Assembly (NCBI GenBank): GCA_963846855.1
Contig: CAWJXK010000008.1
Location: 1,922,001 to 1,986,000 of the forward strand
DNA length: 64,000 nucleotides
DNA from: CAIWHR01 sp963846855
Lineage (GTDB): Bacteria; Pseudomonadota; Gammaproteobacteria; Burkholderiales; Casimicrobiaceae
Direction of reading: 5' to 3'
The position numbers and the translations under genes are program-made. A model generated the notes under the pieces. It did no database searches. It was not told the DNA's origin and saw only the letters and a program-made list of their open reading frames with translations. Each line of letters opens with the position of its first letter. Position 1 is the stretch's first letter. Positions 53,403 to 63,065 of this stretch are shown piece by piece.

Positions 53403-55075
53403 CACGGGGTTCCTCCTGGTTTGCCCCGGATCAGCATTTCGGGGTGACGCTCGAGATAGTCGACGAGGATGCGCACGGCACGCGCGGCGCGGGTCACCTC
53501 CTGCAGCGTGTCGCGCAGGTCCTGCGGCGCCGGTGAGTCCTTGGCGAAGAACGTCGTATCGGCGTTGACGAGCGCGCGGTCGGCGTCGGCGATGGCGCGT
53601 TGCAGATCCTCGAGCGTCTTCGTTCCCGCGGGCACCCACTGCGCGTCGACGCGCTTGATCAGGACGTCCGCATCCTTGAGCGCCTGGTTGACCGTCTCGA
53701 TCGCGTTCCTGACGTCGATGCCGATCGCGTCGAGCGGCATGTTGTCGATCTTGGTGAGGATGCTGCCGAGCTTCGCCTCGATCGCGGCGAAGCCACCCGG
53801 CACGACGGGCAGCTCGATCGGGTCCTTCGTCGTGTCGACCTTCACCTTCGGCGCATTCGGAAAATGCTCGAACGCGACGTACATCTCCCCGGTGATGAGG
53901 CTTCCGGTTCGCAGTTGCGCGCGCAGTCCCTGCTCTTCCACGATGCGACGCATGAATCGCAGCCGGGATTCCGCGCTCATCTTGGTCATGGCCTTGCCGG
54001 TCGCCCGTTGCTGTTCGTTCAGGAGCCCGACGACCCGATCCGGGAAGAACGTGATCAGCACGCGCGGACGGAAGACGTTGCGCTTCGCGTCGAATGTGAG
54101 ACCGACCTCGGCGACCTCGCCCACCCGCAAGCCGTACAACACCACGGGTGCGCCGACGGAAAGACCGCGCACCGACTCGTTGAAATACAGCGCGAAGCGT
54201 CGGTCGACCGGATCGGGCTCCTTCATCGCAATTGTTCGGTTCTTGAAAAGCGTGAACGTCGTGTTTTCGGCCGCCGGCGCGGCCGGCGGGAGAAAGTCGG
54301 GGGTGGCAAAGGCGAGGCCACCTGCAAGGAGCGCCGCCACGGACTCCGTCTGCACGTCCACGCCATCCGCACCGACCGTTACATCGATGCCACTCGCGTT
54401 CCAGAAACGCGTCCCGGCAGTGACGTATCTGTCGTACGGCGCGTTGACGAACACCGTGATTTCGACCGACTTGCCGTCCGCCGTCAGGTTGTAAGTCATC
54501 ACCTGCCCGACGCCGATGCGGCGGTAATACACCGGCGAGCCGATGCCCAACGATCCGAGGTTGGTAGCCCTCAACACGAATCGCCTGCCGGGCTGGTCCG
54601 TGACCACCGGCGGCGCCTCGAGACCCAGGAACGTGCTCTGGGATTCGGATGAGACGCCCGCCTGGAATTCGATGTAGTTGCCCGAGAGAAGCGTGTTGAG
54701 CCCGGAGATGCCGCTCAGCGAGATGCGCGGCTCGACGACCCAGAATTTGGCGTCCGAAACCATCAGCCCGGCCGCGTGCTTGGCGATCTTGGCCCTGACC
54801 ACCACCCTGCCGTAGCCTTCGGAGAGCTCCACGGCCGTCACCAGGCCGATCCTCACGTCCTTGTACTTGATGAAAGTCTTGCCGGCCTCGATGCCCTGCG
54901 CTTCGTTGAAGATGATGTTGATGGTCGGGCCCTCGCTCAGGAAGCGCTGGACCGCAATGCCGATGGCCACGACCGCGGCAAGGATCGGGATGATCCACAC
55001 GACCGAGAACCGCATGCGCTTCTTGCGCACGACGGTCGCCTGCGGCAGTGCTTTGAGGTCGGGCTCGTCAGCCAT
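53402..55075 (-). CDS. pqiB: Intermembrane lipid transport protein PqiB (MCE family)
   Basis: The 557-residue protein has one N-terminal transmembrane helix (VVWIIPILAAVVAIGIAV) and repeated MCE domains. Each has a pattern like FNEAQGIEAGKTFIKYKDVRIG or NTTSLGSLGIG-type turns. PqiB stacks MCE rings and a long C-terminal coiled needle to bridge the periplasm. The length matches E. coli PqiB (about 546). The start overlaps the end of the second pqiA gene by 8 bases. Confidence 0.93.
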   Translation of the reverse strand: MADEPDLKALPQATVVRKKRMRFSVVWIIPILAAVVAIGIAVQRFLSEGPTINIIFNEAQGIEAGKTFIKYKDVRIGLVTAVELSEGYGRVVVRAKIAKHAAGLMVSDAKFWVVEPRISLSGISGLNTLLSGNYIEFQAGVSSESQSTFLGLEAPPVVTDQPGRRFVLRATNLGSLGIGSPVYYRRIGVGQVMTYNLTADGKSVEITVFVNAPYDRYVTAGTRFWNASGIDVTVGADGVDVQTESVAALLAGGLAFATPDFLPPAAPAAENTTFTLFKNRTIAMKEPDPVDRRFALYFNESVRGLSVGAPVVLYGLRVGEVAEVGLTFDAKRNVFRPRVLITFFPDRVVGLLNEQQRATGKAMTKMSAESRLRFMRRIVEEQGLRAQLRTGSLITGEMYVAFEHFPNAPKVKVDTTKDPIELPVVPGGFAAIEAKLGSILTKIDNMPLDAIGIDVRNAIETVNQALKDADVLIKRVDAQWVPAGTKTLEDLQRAIADADRALVNADTTFFAKDSPAPQDLRDTLQEVTRAARAVRILVDYLERHPEMLIRGKPGGTP

Positions 55076-55706
55076 GGCCGTTCTGCGGAGGGGCGGAATC
55101 CCAGATCAGGCGGGGGTCGAAGGTCTCGGCCGCCAGCATCGTCAGCACGACGACGGCCGCGAAGAACAGCACGCCGGGACCGGGCGCCACCGACATCAGG
55201 GGCTGCAGCTGCACGAGCGCAACGGTGAACGTGTCGACGAACACGTCGAGCATCGACCACCTGCCGATGAATTCGACCAACCGATAGAGCCGCGTGCGGT
55301 CGCGGCCATTCTTGATCGATCCGCGCTGCACCGTGATCAGGAGATAGGCGAGCGCCACCAGCTTGCCCAGCGGGATCATCACGCTCGCCACCAGCACGAT
55401 CAGCGCGAGGGGCCACGATCCCGAGGTATAGAGGAACGCCACCCCGCCGAGAATCGTGTCCGCTTCCGTCTCTCCGAGCGAAGTCGTGTTCAGCACCGGC
55501 AGCGCATTGGCCGGGATGTAGCAGATCGCCGCGGCGACGATGAGCGCCCAGGTCGTCTCGATCGACGCATGTTTGCGGAATTCGAGCTCTTCGCCGCAGC
55601 GGCGACAGTATCCCGGCTCGGTCGCGTTGACGGGATGCGACAGAAGCTGGCACGCCTCGCACGACACGAGGCCGGCCTGCGCGGCGGTCGTAAGCGCTGG
55701 CGTCAT
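55068..55706 (-). CDS. pqiA: PqiA half-protein (second)
   Basis: This 212-residue inner-membrane protein corresponds to one half of PqiA. A rubredoxin-like zinc ribbon (CEACQLLS and CRRCGEEL) is followed by four helices, with the family motif IPANALPVLNT and FIGRWSMLDVFVD. E. coli PqiA contains two such halves in one chain. Here each half is a separate gene, overlapping by four bases. Confidence 0.9.
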   Translation of the reverse strand: MTPALTTAAQAGLVSCEACQLLSHPVNATEPGYCRRCGEELEFRKHASIETTWALIVAAAICYIPANALPVLNTTSLGETEADTILGGVAFLYTSGSWPLALIVLVASVMIPLGKLVALAYLLITVQRGSIKNGRDRTRLYRLVEFIGRWSMLDVFVDTFTVALVQLQPLMSVAPGPGVLFFAAVVVLTMLAAETFDPRLIWDSAPPQNGHG

Positions 55707-56374
55707 CGGACCGGTTCAGCGGCACGGACCCCGACGGGTCCCGGCGGCGGCATCTCGCCATCGGCCCATTCGACTCTCCGCCAGAGGTCGCGGGCGTCGA
55801 AGCTCATGGCGATCGCCGGGAAAAGGATCATCAACGCGCCAATCGCGTACATGCCCATCCCGACTCCGACGGTGGCGAGCTCGGAGATCTTCACCAGCGC
55901 GACGAGGATGCCGAGCAACATCACCTCGAGCATCGACCAGATCTGCAGATGGCTTGCCCACCGCAGTATCTCGCCCACCCAGCGCGGCGCAGGCGAGCGC
56001 CGTGCCGCGAGCAGGACCGTCAACATGAAAACGATGTAGCCGCCGGGCGCGATCACCGCGCAAAACGCGACGAGCGCTCCGGTCAGTCGTTCATCGTGTA
56101 TCCACATTTCGTAGGCGCCCCCGGCGACCGTCGTGCTGGCGTAACGGCCAACGGCGGAAAGATCCATCAGGGGCGCGAAGTTGGCGACGACAAACGCGAA
56201 TGCCGCGGCCACCGACAACGCGAGCGGCAGGTCTTTCGGGCCGGAGGGTTGCCTTGCGACCAGGCAGCCGCAGCGCGGGCAGGCGGCCTTCGCGCCGGGC
56301 GGCAGAGGCGCAATGGTCTGCAAGAGGTCGCAGTCGGGACAGGCCACCGCTTGCGCTTCCAACCGAGCGTTCAA
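55703..56374 (-). CDS. pqiA: PqiA half-protein (first)
   Basis: The 223-residue partner has the zinc-ribbon pairs CPDCDLL and CPRCGC and four helices, including FVVANFAPLMDLSA and HLQIWSMLEVMLLGILVALVK. The IWSM...EV motif parallels the RWSM...DV motif of the other half. It is the first gene of the leftward pqi operon. It probably forms a heterodimer that feeds or regulates the PqiB channel. Confidence 0.88.
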   Translation of the reverse strand: MNARLEAQAVACPDCDLLQTIAPLPPGAKAACPRCGCLVARQPSGPKDLPLALSVAAAFAFVVANFAPLMDLSAVGRYASTTVAGGAYEMWIHDERLTGALVAFCAVIAPGGYIVFMLTVLLAARRSPAPRWVGEILRWASHLQIWSMLEVMLLGILVALVKISELATVGVGMGMYAIGALMILFPAIAMSFDARDLWRRVEWADGEMPPPGPVGVRAAEPVR

Positions 56375-56571
56375 CGCTGTGCTCCATTCGAACGGCCGCG
56401 GCGGGGAAACCGCCGGTCAAGGCGCCCGGGAGCCGGGGCCGAACGCGGCACCGACGGCAGCATACATGGAGTCATCCGAAACGCAGAGCGGGCTGCAATC
56501 CTGCAAAACCGGGGCGCCGACACGCGAAAAGCAAAAAGGAGCCGCCACTTTCGCGACAACTCCTTGATTTG

Positions 56572-56588
56572 TTTTGGCTCCCCGACCT
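56572..56588 (-). repeat. Isolated tRNA 3'-end fragment, direct-repeat copy 1
   Basis: On the minus strand this reads AGGTCGGGGAGCCAAAA, the last bases of a tRNA including CCA. The identical 17 bp recur at 62888-62904 in the same orientation, where they belong to a longer tRNA-like sequence. Only the acceptor end is present at this copy. Confidence 0.7.
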
Positions 56589-56746
56589 ACCGGCCTGCGC
56601 AAAGAACGATGATCGGTGTCGAAACGGCACTTGCCATAATCGCGCCAAAATGTTGCCATCGGGCGCCTGCGTCGGCAAAGCAACCCAGTCGACGCCCGCT
56701 GTTGCACACGGAGCATCGAACGTGCTCCAGTGCATGAGACGATCGG

Positions 56747-56776
56747 TTGTCTCTGTTTCACAACTTGCAATATTCT
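56747..56776 (+). promoter_or_regulatory. Candidate promoter for tamA-tamB
   Basis: TTGTCT (56747-56752) and TATTCT (56771-56776) are 18 bases apart. This would start a transcript about 20 bases before the GTG at 56803 and so supports that start. Both boxes have mismatches. Confidence 0.33.
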
Positions 56777-56802
56777 CAGAGCATTCGCGTTACCTTATCA
56801 AA

Positions 56803-58677
56803 GTGTCGCAGACCAGTACTCGTTCGCATTCCCCGGTCGCATTCCTGTTACTCGCCGCTATCGCGAGCTTCGGCACGTCGACTTTGCACGCGGCGGACCC
56901 TCAGTCTTACGCGGTCACCATCGCGCCCACCGGAGACGACGCACTGGACACGACGCTCAAGGAAAGCTCTCAGCTTGAATCGTTGCGGAGCACAGCCCCG
57001 GTCGGTCCCTTCGCGCTCATCGGGCGTGCACAGCAGGACATCGATCGCCTGCAAACGGTATTGCGGAGCTTTGGCTACTACCAAGGACGAGTCAGCATCT
57101 CCGTTGACGGATTGCCGCTGGACGATCCCGGCCTCGCCTCAGCGATCGAGGCATTGCCCAAAGAGACGGCCGCGGCCGTCGCCGTCTCCGTCGACACCGG
57201 TCCGCTTTATCACCTTGGCAAGCTGACAATCGAGGGTGACATCCCCGACGGGCTCCGTGGCAGCATCGGAATCGCCCCCGGCGACCCTGCGGTCGCCGCG
57301 GACGTGCTGAAGGGTCAGGAGCGTTTGCTCACCGCGCTGCAGGAAGACGGGTATGCGCTCGCCACCGTCAGCGCTCCGGTCGCCTATGAAGATCCCTCCG
57401 CACGGGTTCTGGACGTGACATTCACGGCCCACGCGGGTCCACGCGTCAGCCTCGGAGAAATTGCCCTCCACGGCTTGCACGACGTGAACGAAAGCCTGGT
57501 CAGAGCCAGGTTGCTCGTCCGTACCGGCGACCGGTACAGCCCGAGCAAGATCGAGAAAGCGCGGCAGGACTTGCTCTCGCTCGGCGTGTTCTCCGGGGTG
57601 ACCGTGCGCGCTGGCAACGAGCTGGATGGGCTTGGCCGCATTCCCATCGCGTTCGATGTGCAGGAGCGCCTGCGCCATGCCGTCGGGTTCAATGCCGCCT
57701 ATTCCACCGATCTTGGAGGCAGCCTCGGCGCAACATGGTCTCACCGCAATCTGTTCGGCAACGCGGAGCAGCTCAACCTGGCCGCCAGCGTGACCGGCCT
57801 GGGAGGCACGGCAACGACCGGACCGGGGTACAACGTCACGGCACAATTCATCAAGCCTGACTTCCAGGTGCGCGATCAGTCGCTCGAGCTCAACCTCGCA
57901 GCCCTCAAGCAGGACCTCGACGCGTACGATCAGGACGCCATCATTGCGGGGGCTGCGGTGAGCCGCAAGTTCTCCGATGTCTGGAGCCTCAGCGCGGGCA
58001 TCACTGGGATCCAGGAAACCATCGTGCAGGAGACCGTCTCGCGCGACTACACGCTGCTCGCCTTTCCGTTCAACGCCAAATACGACACCACCGGCATCGT
58101 CAATTCGTTCGAGGATGCGTTGCATGGCGTCCGCGTCTCCCTGACGGTAACGCCCACCCAATCGTTCAACAGCGACAGCAACGCCACGTTCGTCATCATT
58201 CAAGGCAACGCGTCGACCTATGTCGACATCGCCTCGCTCGGCTGGACCGCGCCGGGACGCAGCGTACTTGCGCTGCGCGGGCTGATCGGCACTGCGCAGG
58301 GCGCCACCCTGTTTTCGCTGCCGCCGGATCAGCGCTTTTACGGTGGGGGCAGCGCCACGGTTCGAGGGTATCGCTACCAGTCCATCGGTCCGCAGTTTCC
58401 CGATGGCAAGCCAATCGGAGGGCAGTCGATCGATGCCGGAACGATCGAGTACCGCCAGCGCGTGCTCGGTGACTGGGGCGCGGTGGCGTTCGTCGACGCG
58501 GGTCAGGTAGCCGCGAGCAGCACGCCGTTTCAGGGCACGACGCATGTCGGCGCCGGCATCGGCGCACGCTACTACACACCGATCGGTGCGATCCGCCTCG
58601 ACGTGGCGGTGCCGGTGAATCGGCAACCGGGCGATGATGCTTTTGAAATCTACGTCGGATTGGGTCAGGCGTTCTGA
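56803..58677 (+). CDS. tamA: Translocation and assembly module outer-membrane protein TamA
   Basis: TamA is an Omp85-family beta-barrel that works with TamB in outer-membrane protein or lipid delivery. The 624-residue protein has a signal peptide (HSPVAFLLLAAIASFG), three POTRA-like domains to about residue 290, and a C-terminal barrel. The barrel has the Omp85 motif GGGSATVRGYRYQSIGP and ends in Phe (GLGQAF), the usual barrel signal. GTG 56803 places the signal peptide at the N-terminus; an ATG at 56734 would add 23 residues before it. Confidence 0.92.
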   Translation: MSQTSTRSHSPVAFLLLAAIASFGTSTLHAADPQSYAVTIAPTGDDALDTTLKESSQLESLRSTAPVGPFALIGRAQQDIDRLQTVLRSFGYYQGRVSISVDGLPLDDPGLASAIEALPKETAAAVAVSVDTGPLYHLGKLTIEGDIPDGLRGSIGIAPGDPAVAADVLKGQERLLTALQEDGYALATVSAPVAYEDPSARVLDVTFTAHAGPRVSLGEIALHGLHDVNESLVRARLLVRTGDRYSPSKIEKARQDLLSLGVFSGVTVRAGNELDGLGRIPIAFDVQERLRHAVGFNAAYSTDLGGSLGATWSHRNLFGNAEQLNLAASVTGLGGTATTGPGYNVTAQFIKPDFQVRDQSLELNLAALKQDLDAYDQDAIIAGAAVSRKFSDVWSLSAGITGIQETIVQETVSRDYTLLAFPFNAKYDTTGIVNSFEDALHGVRVSLTVTPTQSFNSDSNATFVIIQGNASTYVDIASLGWTAPGRSVLALRGLIGTAQGATLFSLPPDQRFYGGGSATVRGYRYQSIGPQFPDGKPIGGQSIDAGTIEYRQRVLGDWGAVAFVDAGQVAASSTPFQGTTHVGAGIGARYYTPIGAIRLDVAVPVNRQPGDDAFEIYVGLGQAF

Positions 58678-61600
58678 TGGCAAGAACGATCAGGATCCTC
58701 CTGTCGGTCACCGGTGTGTTGATGGTCCTGCCGGTCGTGCTGATCATGCTCGTCGTCCTCGTTGCCAATGTGGATTGGGGACGGCGCCTCCTCGAGCGCA
58801 CGACCGCGCAACTGAGCGGCGGCCAAGTCGTGCTGACGGGCGTGTCGGGGCGTTTTCCCGACGACCTGCGCGTTGCACGTGTCGAGTTCCGCGATGCGCA
58901 GACGCTCTGGCTGAGCGCGGACGACGTGGCGCTGCAATGGTCGCCCTCCAGGCTGGCGGGAAAGCTGTTGCAGGTCCAGCTTCTGCGCGCCGGTCGCGTG
59001 GAGCTGTTGCGCCTTCCTGCCTCTCGACCCTCGCGCGAAGAGACGTCGGAGCCACTCGAACTACCGATGCGGGTCGACTTCACCCAGGTCGAGATCAATA
59101 GACTCGATATCGGCGCACCGCTCGCCGGCTTGCCTGCGTCGGTGAGCCTTCAGGGCAACGTGCGCGCAGCTTCGTTGCAGGAGGCCGAGGCGGCGTTGAC
59201 GGTGAAGCGGCTGGATGCGCCGGGAAGCTATCAATTCAGCGGACACATCGACCCCACGTCAGTGAAAATCGATCTCGATCTCAATGAGCCCTCGCAGGGT
59301 TTGCTCGCCGGCCTTGCGAACCTGCCGGATCTCGGCGCCATCGCGGTACAGGCGAGTGTCGCCGGTCCGCGCAATTCGCCGGCGATGCACCTGGCCGCCG
59401 CCGCGGGGCCGCTGCGCGCTTCCGGTGTGGGAACACTGGACCTCGCCGGTCGGATCATCGATCTCGATGTGACGGCCAGTGCGCCGGCGATGACACCGCG
59501 GCAGGACGTCTCCTGGAAAGAGATGTCGCTGCAAGCGCATGTGCACGGGCCGTTCACGAGTCTGGATGCGACGGGGCAGGTTCACATCGATGAGTTAAGA
59601 GCAGGCGCTACACAGTTGCGCGCCTTCAGTGCAGACATCAAGGGCAACCGCGGTCGGGTCGGCATGCACGCGGTGCTCGATCGGCTGCGCATCCCGGGAT
59701 CGAAGCCGGATCTGTTCGAGTCCGCGCCGATCGATCTTCGCGCGGACGTGACGCTCGACGATCCCACGCGACCCGTTACATTTGCGTTGTCGCACCCGCT
59801 CCTGTCCGTACAAGGAAGCGCGAAGACCGCCGGGAAATTGAGCGGCGCGTTGACGATCAGCGCATCCGCACTGGCACCGTTTGCCGCCCTTGCGGGAGTC
59901 GACCTGAAAGGGCATGCCACCCTCGATGCAAACATCACTGCCGACGATCAATCCACGAAGATTGAGCTCAGTGGCGTCGTCGGCGTGACGGGCGGCGCGA
60001 CGTCCCTTCGAGCGCTGATCGGCGATGGAGCGAAGCTCGCGGTGTCGGCGACCTGGCAGGCGGAGAACATCGCGATCGAGCGCCTGCAATTGGATGGCCG
60101 GACGTTGCGTGTCTTCGCCGACGGCTCCGTCAAGCGCGACATCGTGGATGTGAACTGGAAGCTGGCTCTATCCGATCTCGCGGCCGTCGCGTCGCCCTTC
60201 TCCGGTCGGATGGAGGCCCAGGGTCGCGTTCAAGGCATGCAAGACAAATTGAATCTCTCGGCGGACGCGACCGGCGAGGTCGGGACCGAAGGATTGCCGC
60301 GCGGGCCGATCAAGGCCTCCGCGCGCCTGGAGGGACTTCCCCGTGCACCCGCGGGCAGGATCGATCTGAACGGCAGCGTCGATGGCTCGCCCCTCGCGCT
60401 CGCGATAAGTCTTCGGCAGAACACCGACGGCGCGCTGCTTGCCACCATCGAACGCGCGGTCTGGAAAAGCGCGCACGCCGAGGGAAAGGTCACGCTGCGA
60501 GCAGGCGACCATCTGCCGCAGGGTCGCGTGGTCATGCGCATCGCGCAGTTGTCGGACCTCAAGGCATGGATGGGACAGGCCGTGGAGGGAAGCGTTGCGG
60601 CCGACGTGGATTTCACCCAGTCGAGTGGACGCGCTTGGGCCAGGATCCAGTTGGACGCGCGTGACGCCGCCATCGGCGGTAGCCGGATCGAACATTTGAC
60701 TGTCACCGGGCGAATCGAGGACCCGACGACTCGTCCCAACGTGGCATTGCAGCTCGTTGCCGACAACGTCGTCGCGAATGGAATGACTGCAAACGCACGC
60801 GTGCAGGCCGACGGTCCACTCGAGGCCCTGGTTCTCAAGCTGTCTTCCGACTTGCACAACGTGGTCGACGCGCCGACGCAGATCACTGCAACGGCCACGC
60901 TCGACCTGCCGGCAAGGCAACTAGCGTTGAGCGCGCTGAAGGCGCGATACCGGGATCAGACGGCGCAGCTGCTTGCACCGGCCCGCGTCTCGTTTGGCGA
61001 CGGTCTCGCGGTGGACCGGCTGCGCGTGGGCATGCAGCAGGCAGTGCTGGAAGCCGCGGGGCGCATCTCGCCGACGCTCGACCTGACGGGTTCGCTGCGC
61101 AATGTCACGCCTGCGCTCGTCAAGACATTCATGCCGGACCTGCAAGCCGAGGGCACGATGAGCGTCGAGGCGCGGCTCCTCGGCGCGACAGCGCAGCCGA
61201 AGGGCACGGTCCGGATCATCGGAAGTGGTCTACGCATGCGAGGGGTCGCCGGCCCATCCGTACCCGCAGCCACGTTGCAGGCGAGCGCAGAACTGGAGGG
61301 GCAGTCTGCGCGCGTGGAAGCGAAGTTTGCGGGAGGCAGTCAGCTCAACCTGAACGCGAGCGGAAGGGTGCCTCTCTCGATGACCGGTCCGATCGACGTG
61401 CATGTAGAGGGCAAGATCGACGCGACCATCGCCAATCCGATCCTGGAAGTAAACGGACGCCGGGTGAAGGGGCAGATCTCGCTCGACATGGCGGTAAGCG
61501 GCAACTTCGCCGCACCGCGGATCGACGGCAGTGCACGGATCGCTCAAGGCGAGATCCAGGACTACACGCTGGGCGCGCACCTGACCGGCGTGGAAGCGCT

Positions 61601-62699
61601 GATTCAGGCAGCGGACGACGGCCTGCGCATTACCAGTTTCACTGCACAGGCGGGCTCCGGCACTGTCTCGGCGAGCGGGACAGTCGGTCTTTTTGCTGCC
61701 GGCCGTCCCGTGGACCTGAAGCTGACCGCGCGCAATGCGCGAGCGTTCGCGAGCGATCTCCTGACGGCCGATACGGACCTCGACCTGTCGTTGCGCGGCG
61801 AGGGCGCAACGCGGCTCGAAGTGATGGGCAAGATCAAGATCAATCGTGCCGACATCAATATTCCCAACGCTCTGCCCCCTACCGTCGCCGTTCTCGATGT
61901 GCGGCGGCCCGGGCAGAAGGCACCGCCGCCTCCCTCCACGCGCCCGATGGTCATCGGGCTGGATTTGACCGTGAATGGACCCCAGCAGGTGTTCGTGCGC
62001 GGCCGCGGCCTCGACGTTGAAACAGGCGGCGAACTGCGCGTCGCCGGCACCACCGCTGCACCGCAGATCAGCGGTGGTTTCGATATGCGGCGCGGCACGT
62101 TCGACTTAGGCGGCACTTCGCTCAGGTTCACGTCGGGCAAGGTGAGCTTCAATGGGACGGGACTCACGCAGAAGATCGATCCGACGCTCGACTTCGTGGC
62201 GGAAAGCAGCTCGGGCGGCATCACGGCGAAACTCCGGGTGACCGGCTACGCAGACGCACCGAGGATTGCGCTCACAAGCGTACCTGATCTGCCGCAGGAC
62301 GAGATTCTGGCGCGCCTTCTCTTTGGGACGAATGTAAAGCAGCTTACGGCCCTTCAGGTCGTTCAAATCGGGGCGGCGCTCGTCTCGCTCACGGGATCGG
62401 GCAGCGGATTCAATCCGCTGCTGACGGCACAGAGGAGCCTGGGACTGGACCGACTTTCCGTGGGGAGCACGAGCACCGGCGGAACGACCGTGGAGGCCGG
62501 CCGCTATGTCTCCAGGAATGTCTACGTCGGCGCGAAACAAAGCACCTCGGGCTCGACCCAGGCGAAGGTCCAGGTCGACTTGACGAAGCATTTGAAGGTG
62601 CAGGCGACCGTGGGCACGGGCGGAACGACGGCACAGGGAATCACGCCGGACAACGATCCCGGCAGCAGCATCGGACTGTTGTATCAGTTCGAGTACTGA
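58677..62699 (+). CDS. tamB: Translocation and assembly module inner-membrane protein TamB
   Basis: The 1340-residue protein has an N-terminal membrane anchor (LMVLPVVLIMLVVLVANV) and a long repetitive beta-rich body that spans the periplasm. The C-terminal TamB domain (DUF490) is clear: GGFDMRRGTFDLGGTSLRFT, SVPDLPQDEILARLLFGT and the terminal GLLYQFEY. The ATG overlaps the tamA stop by one base, so the pair is coupled. It belongs to the AsmA-like family of lipid-transfer bridges. Confidence 0.95.
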   Translation: MARTIRILLSVTGVLMVLPVVLIMLVVLVANVDWGRRLLERTTAQLSGGQVVLTGVSGRFPDDLRVARVEFRDAQTLWLSADDVALQWSPSRLAGKLLQVQLLRAGRVELLRLPASRPSREETSEPLELPMRVDFTQVEINRLDIGAPLAGLPASVSLQGNVRAASLQEAEAALTVKRLDAPGSYQFSGHIDPTSVKIDLDLNEPSQGLLAGLANLPDLGAIAVQASVAGPRNSPAMHLAAAAGPLRASGVGTLDLAGRIIDLDVTASAPAMTPRQDVSWKEMSLQAHVHGPFTSLDATGQVHIDELRAGATQLRAFSADIKGNRGRVGMHAVLDRLRIPGSKPDLFESAPIDLRADVTLDDPTRPVTFALSHPLLSVQGSAKTAGKLSGALTISASALAPFAALAGVDLKGHATLDANITADDQSTKIELSGVVGVTGGATSLRALIGDGAKLAVSATWQAENIAIERLQLDGRTLRVFADGSVKRDIVDVNWKLALSDLAAVASPFSGRMEAQGRVQGMQDKLNLSADATGEVGTEGLPRGPIKASARLEGLPRAPAGRIDLNGSVDGSPLALAISLRQNTDGALLATIERAVWKSAHAEGKVTLRAGDHLPQGRVVMRIAQLSDLKAWMGQAVEGSVAADVDFTQSSGRAWARIQLDARDAAIGGSRIEHLTVTGRIEDPTTRPNVALQLVADNVVANGMTANARVQADGPLEALVLKLSSDLHNVVDAPTQITATATLDLPARQLALSALKARYRDQTAQLLAPARVSFGDGLAVDRLRVGMQQAVLEAAGRISPTLDLTGSLRNVTPALVKTFMPDLQAEGTMSVEARLLGATAQPKGTVRIIGSGLRMRGVAGPSVPAATLQASAELEGQSARVEAKFAGGSQLNLNASGRVPLSMTGPIDVHVEGKIDATIANPILEVNGRRVKGQISLDMAVSGNFAAPRIDGSARIAQGEIQDYTLGAHLTGVEALIQAADDGLRITSFTAQAGSGTVSASGTVGLFAAGRPVDLKLTARNARAFASDLLTADTDLDLSLRGEGATRLEVMGKIKINRADINIPNALPPTVAVLDVRRPGQKAPPPPSTRPMVIGLDLTVNGPQQVFVRGRGLDVETGGELRVAGTTAAPQISGGFDMRRGTFDLGGTSLRFTSGKVSFNGTGLTQKIDPTLDFVAESSSGGITAKLRVTGYADAPRIALTSVPDLPQDEILARLLFGTNVKQLTALQVVQIGAALVSLTGSGSGFNPLLTAQRSLGLDRLSVGSTSTGGTTVEAGRYVSRNVYVGAKQSTSGSTQAKVQVDLTKHLKVQATVGTGGTTAQGITPDNDPGSSIGLLYQFEY

Positions 62700-62890
62700 G
62701 TAGTCGCGTTGCAGCAGCCGATACGGAATTGCTGCGGGCCAGAGACGCCGACGGTCGCAATACCCGGAAATATGTCCTCGAGGGATTGGGCCGCTTTCCG
62801 GCGACCTCGGAAGAATTCACGCTCACCGGCAAAGTGTCGCCGGAAAAAGAGGTCGTTAACAGGTGCTTACCTGCTAACCATTGTGTTTTT

Positions 62891-62971
62891 TGGCTCCCCG
62901 ACCTGGGCTCGAACCCGGGACCTGGGGATTTGCAGTCCAGAAGTCGAGCTCCCCGCAAAGCTAGGCGCAAA
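62891..62971 (-). pseudogene. Degenerate tRNA (anticodon position reads GCA), direct-repeat copy 2
   Basis: Read on the minus strand, the 3' side is tRNA-like: anticodon loop CTGCAAA (GCA at 62933-62931), T arm with TTCGAGC, acceptor strand TCGGGGA, a G discriminator and encoded CCA. A D-arm-like AGCT..AGCT pair is at 62947-62962. The 5' acceptor strand does not pair with TCGGGGA, the outer anticodon stem is mismatched and the T stem has one mismatch. The 3' half strongly resembles betaproteobacterial tRNA-Asn apart from the anticodon. It is therefore probably a broken tRNA and not a working tRNA-Cys. Confidence 0.6.
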
Positions 62972-62991
62972 GCCAGTCTTCCCATTCTTGA

Positions 62992-63065
62992 CTTGGTCTA
63001 TTTTGCGGCACTTCCGACGACCTGCAGCCCCTCAAGGCCCGCGCTTCGGCGGTTAATAGACCAAG
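62992..63065. repeat. Perfect 11-bp inverted repeat with a 52-base loop
   Basis: CTTGGTCTATT (62992-63002) is mirrored by AATAGACCAAG (63055-63065). It lies between the degenerate tRNA and the cyclase gene. It could be the edge of a small mobile remnant or a weak hairpin; there is no T run. Confidence 0.4.

Larger units (their letters stand above)
56375..56802. other. 428-bp divergent region between pqiA and tamA
   Basis: The gap contains a tRNA 3'-end fragment (56572-56588) and a promoter-like pair before tamA. I see no coding gene in it. Confidence 0.5.

Noticed and set aside
62891..62971. A functional tRNA-Cys(GCA)
   Set aside because: The 5' acceptor strand does not pair with the 3' strand and the anticodon and T stems have mismatches; treated as a degenerate tRNA.
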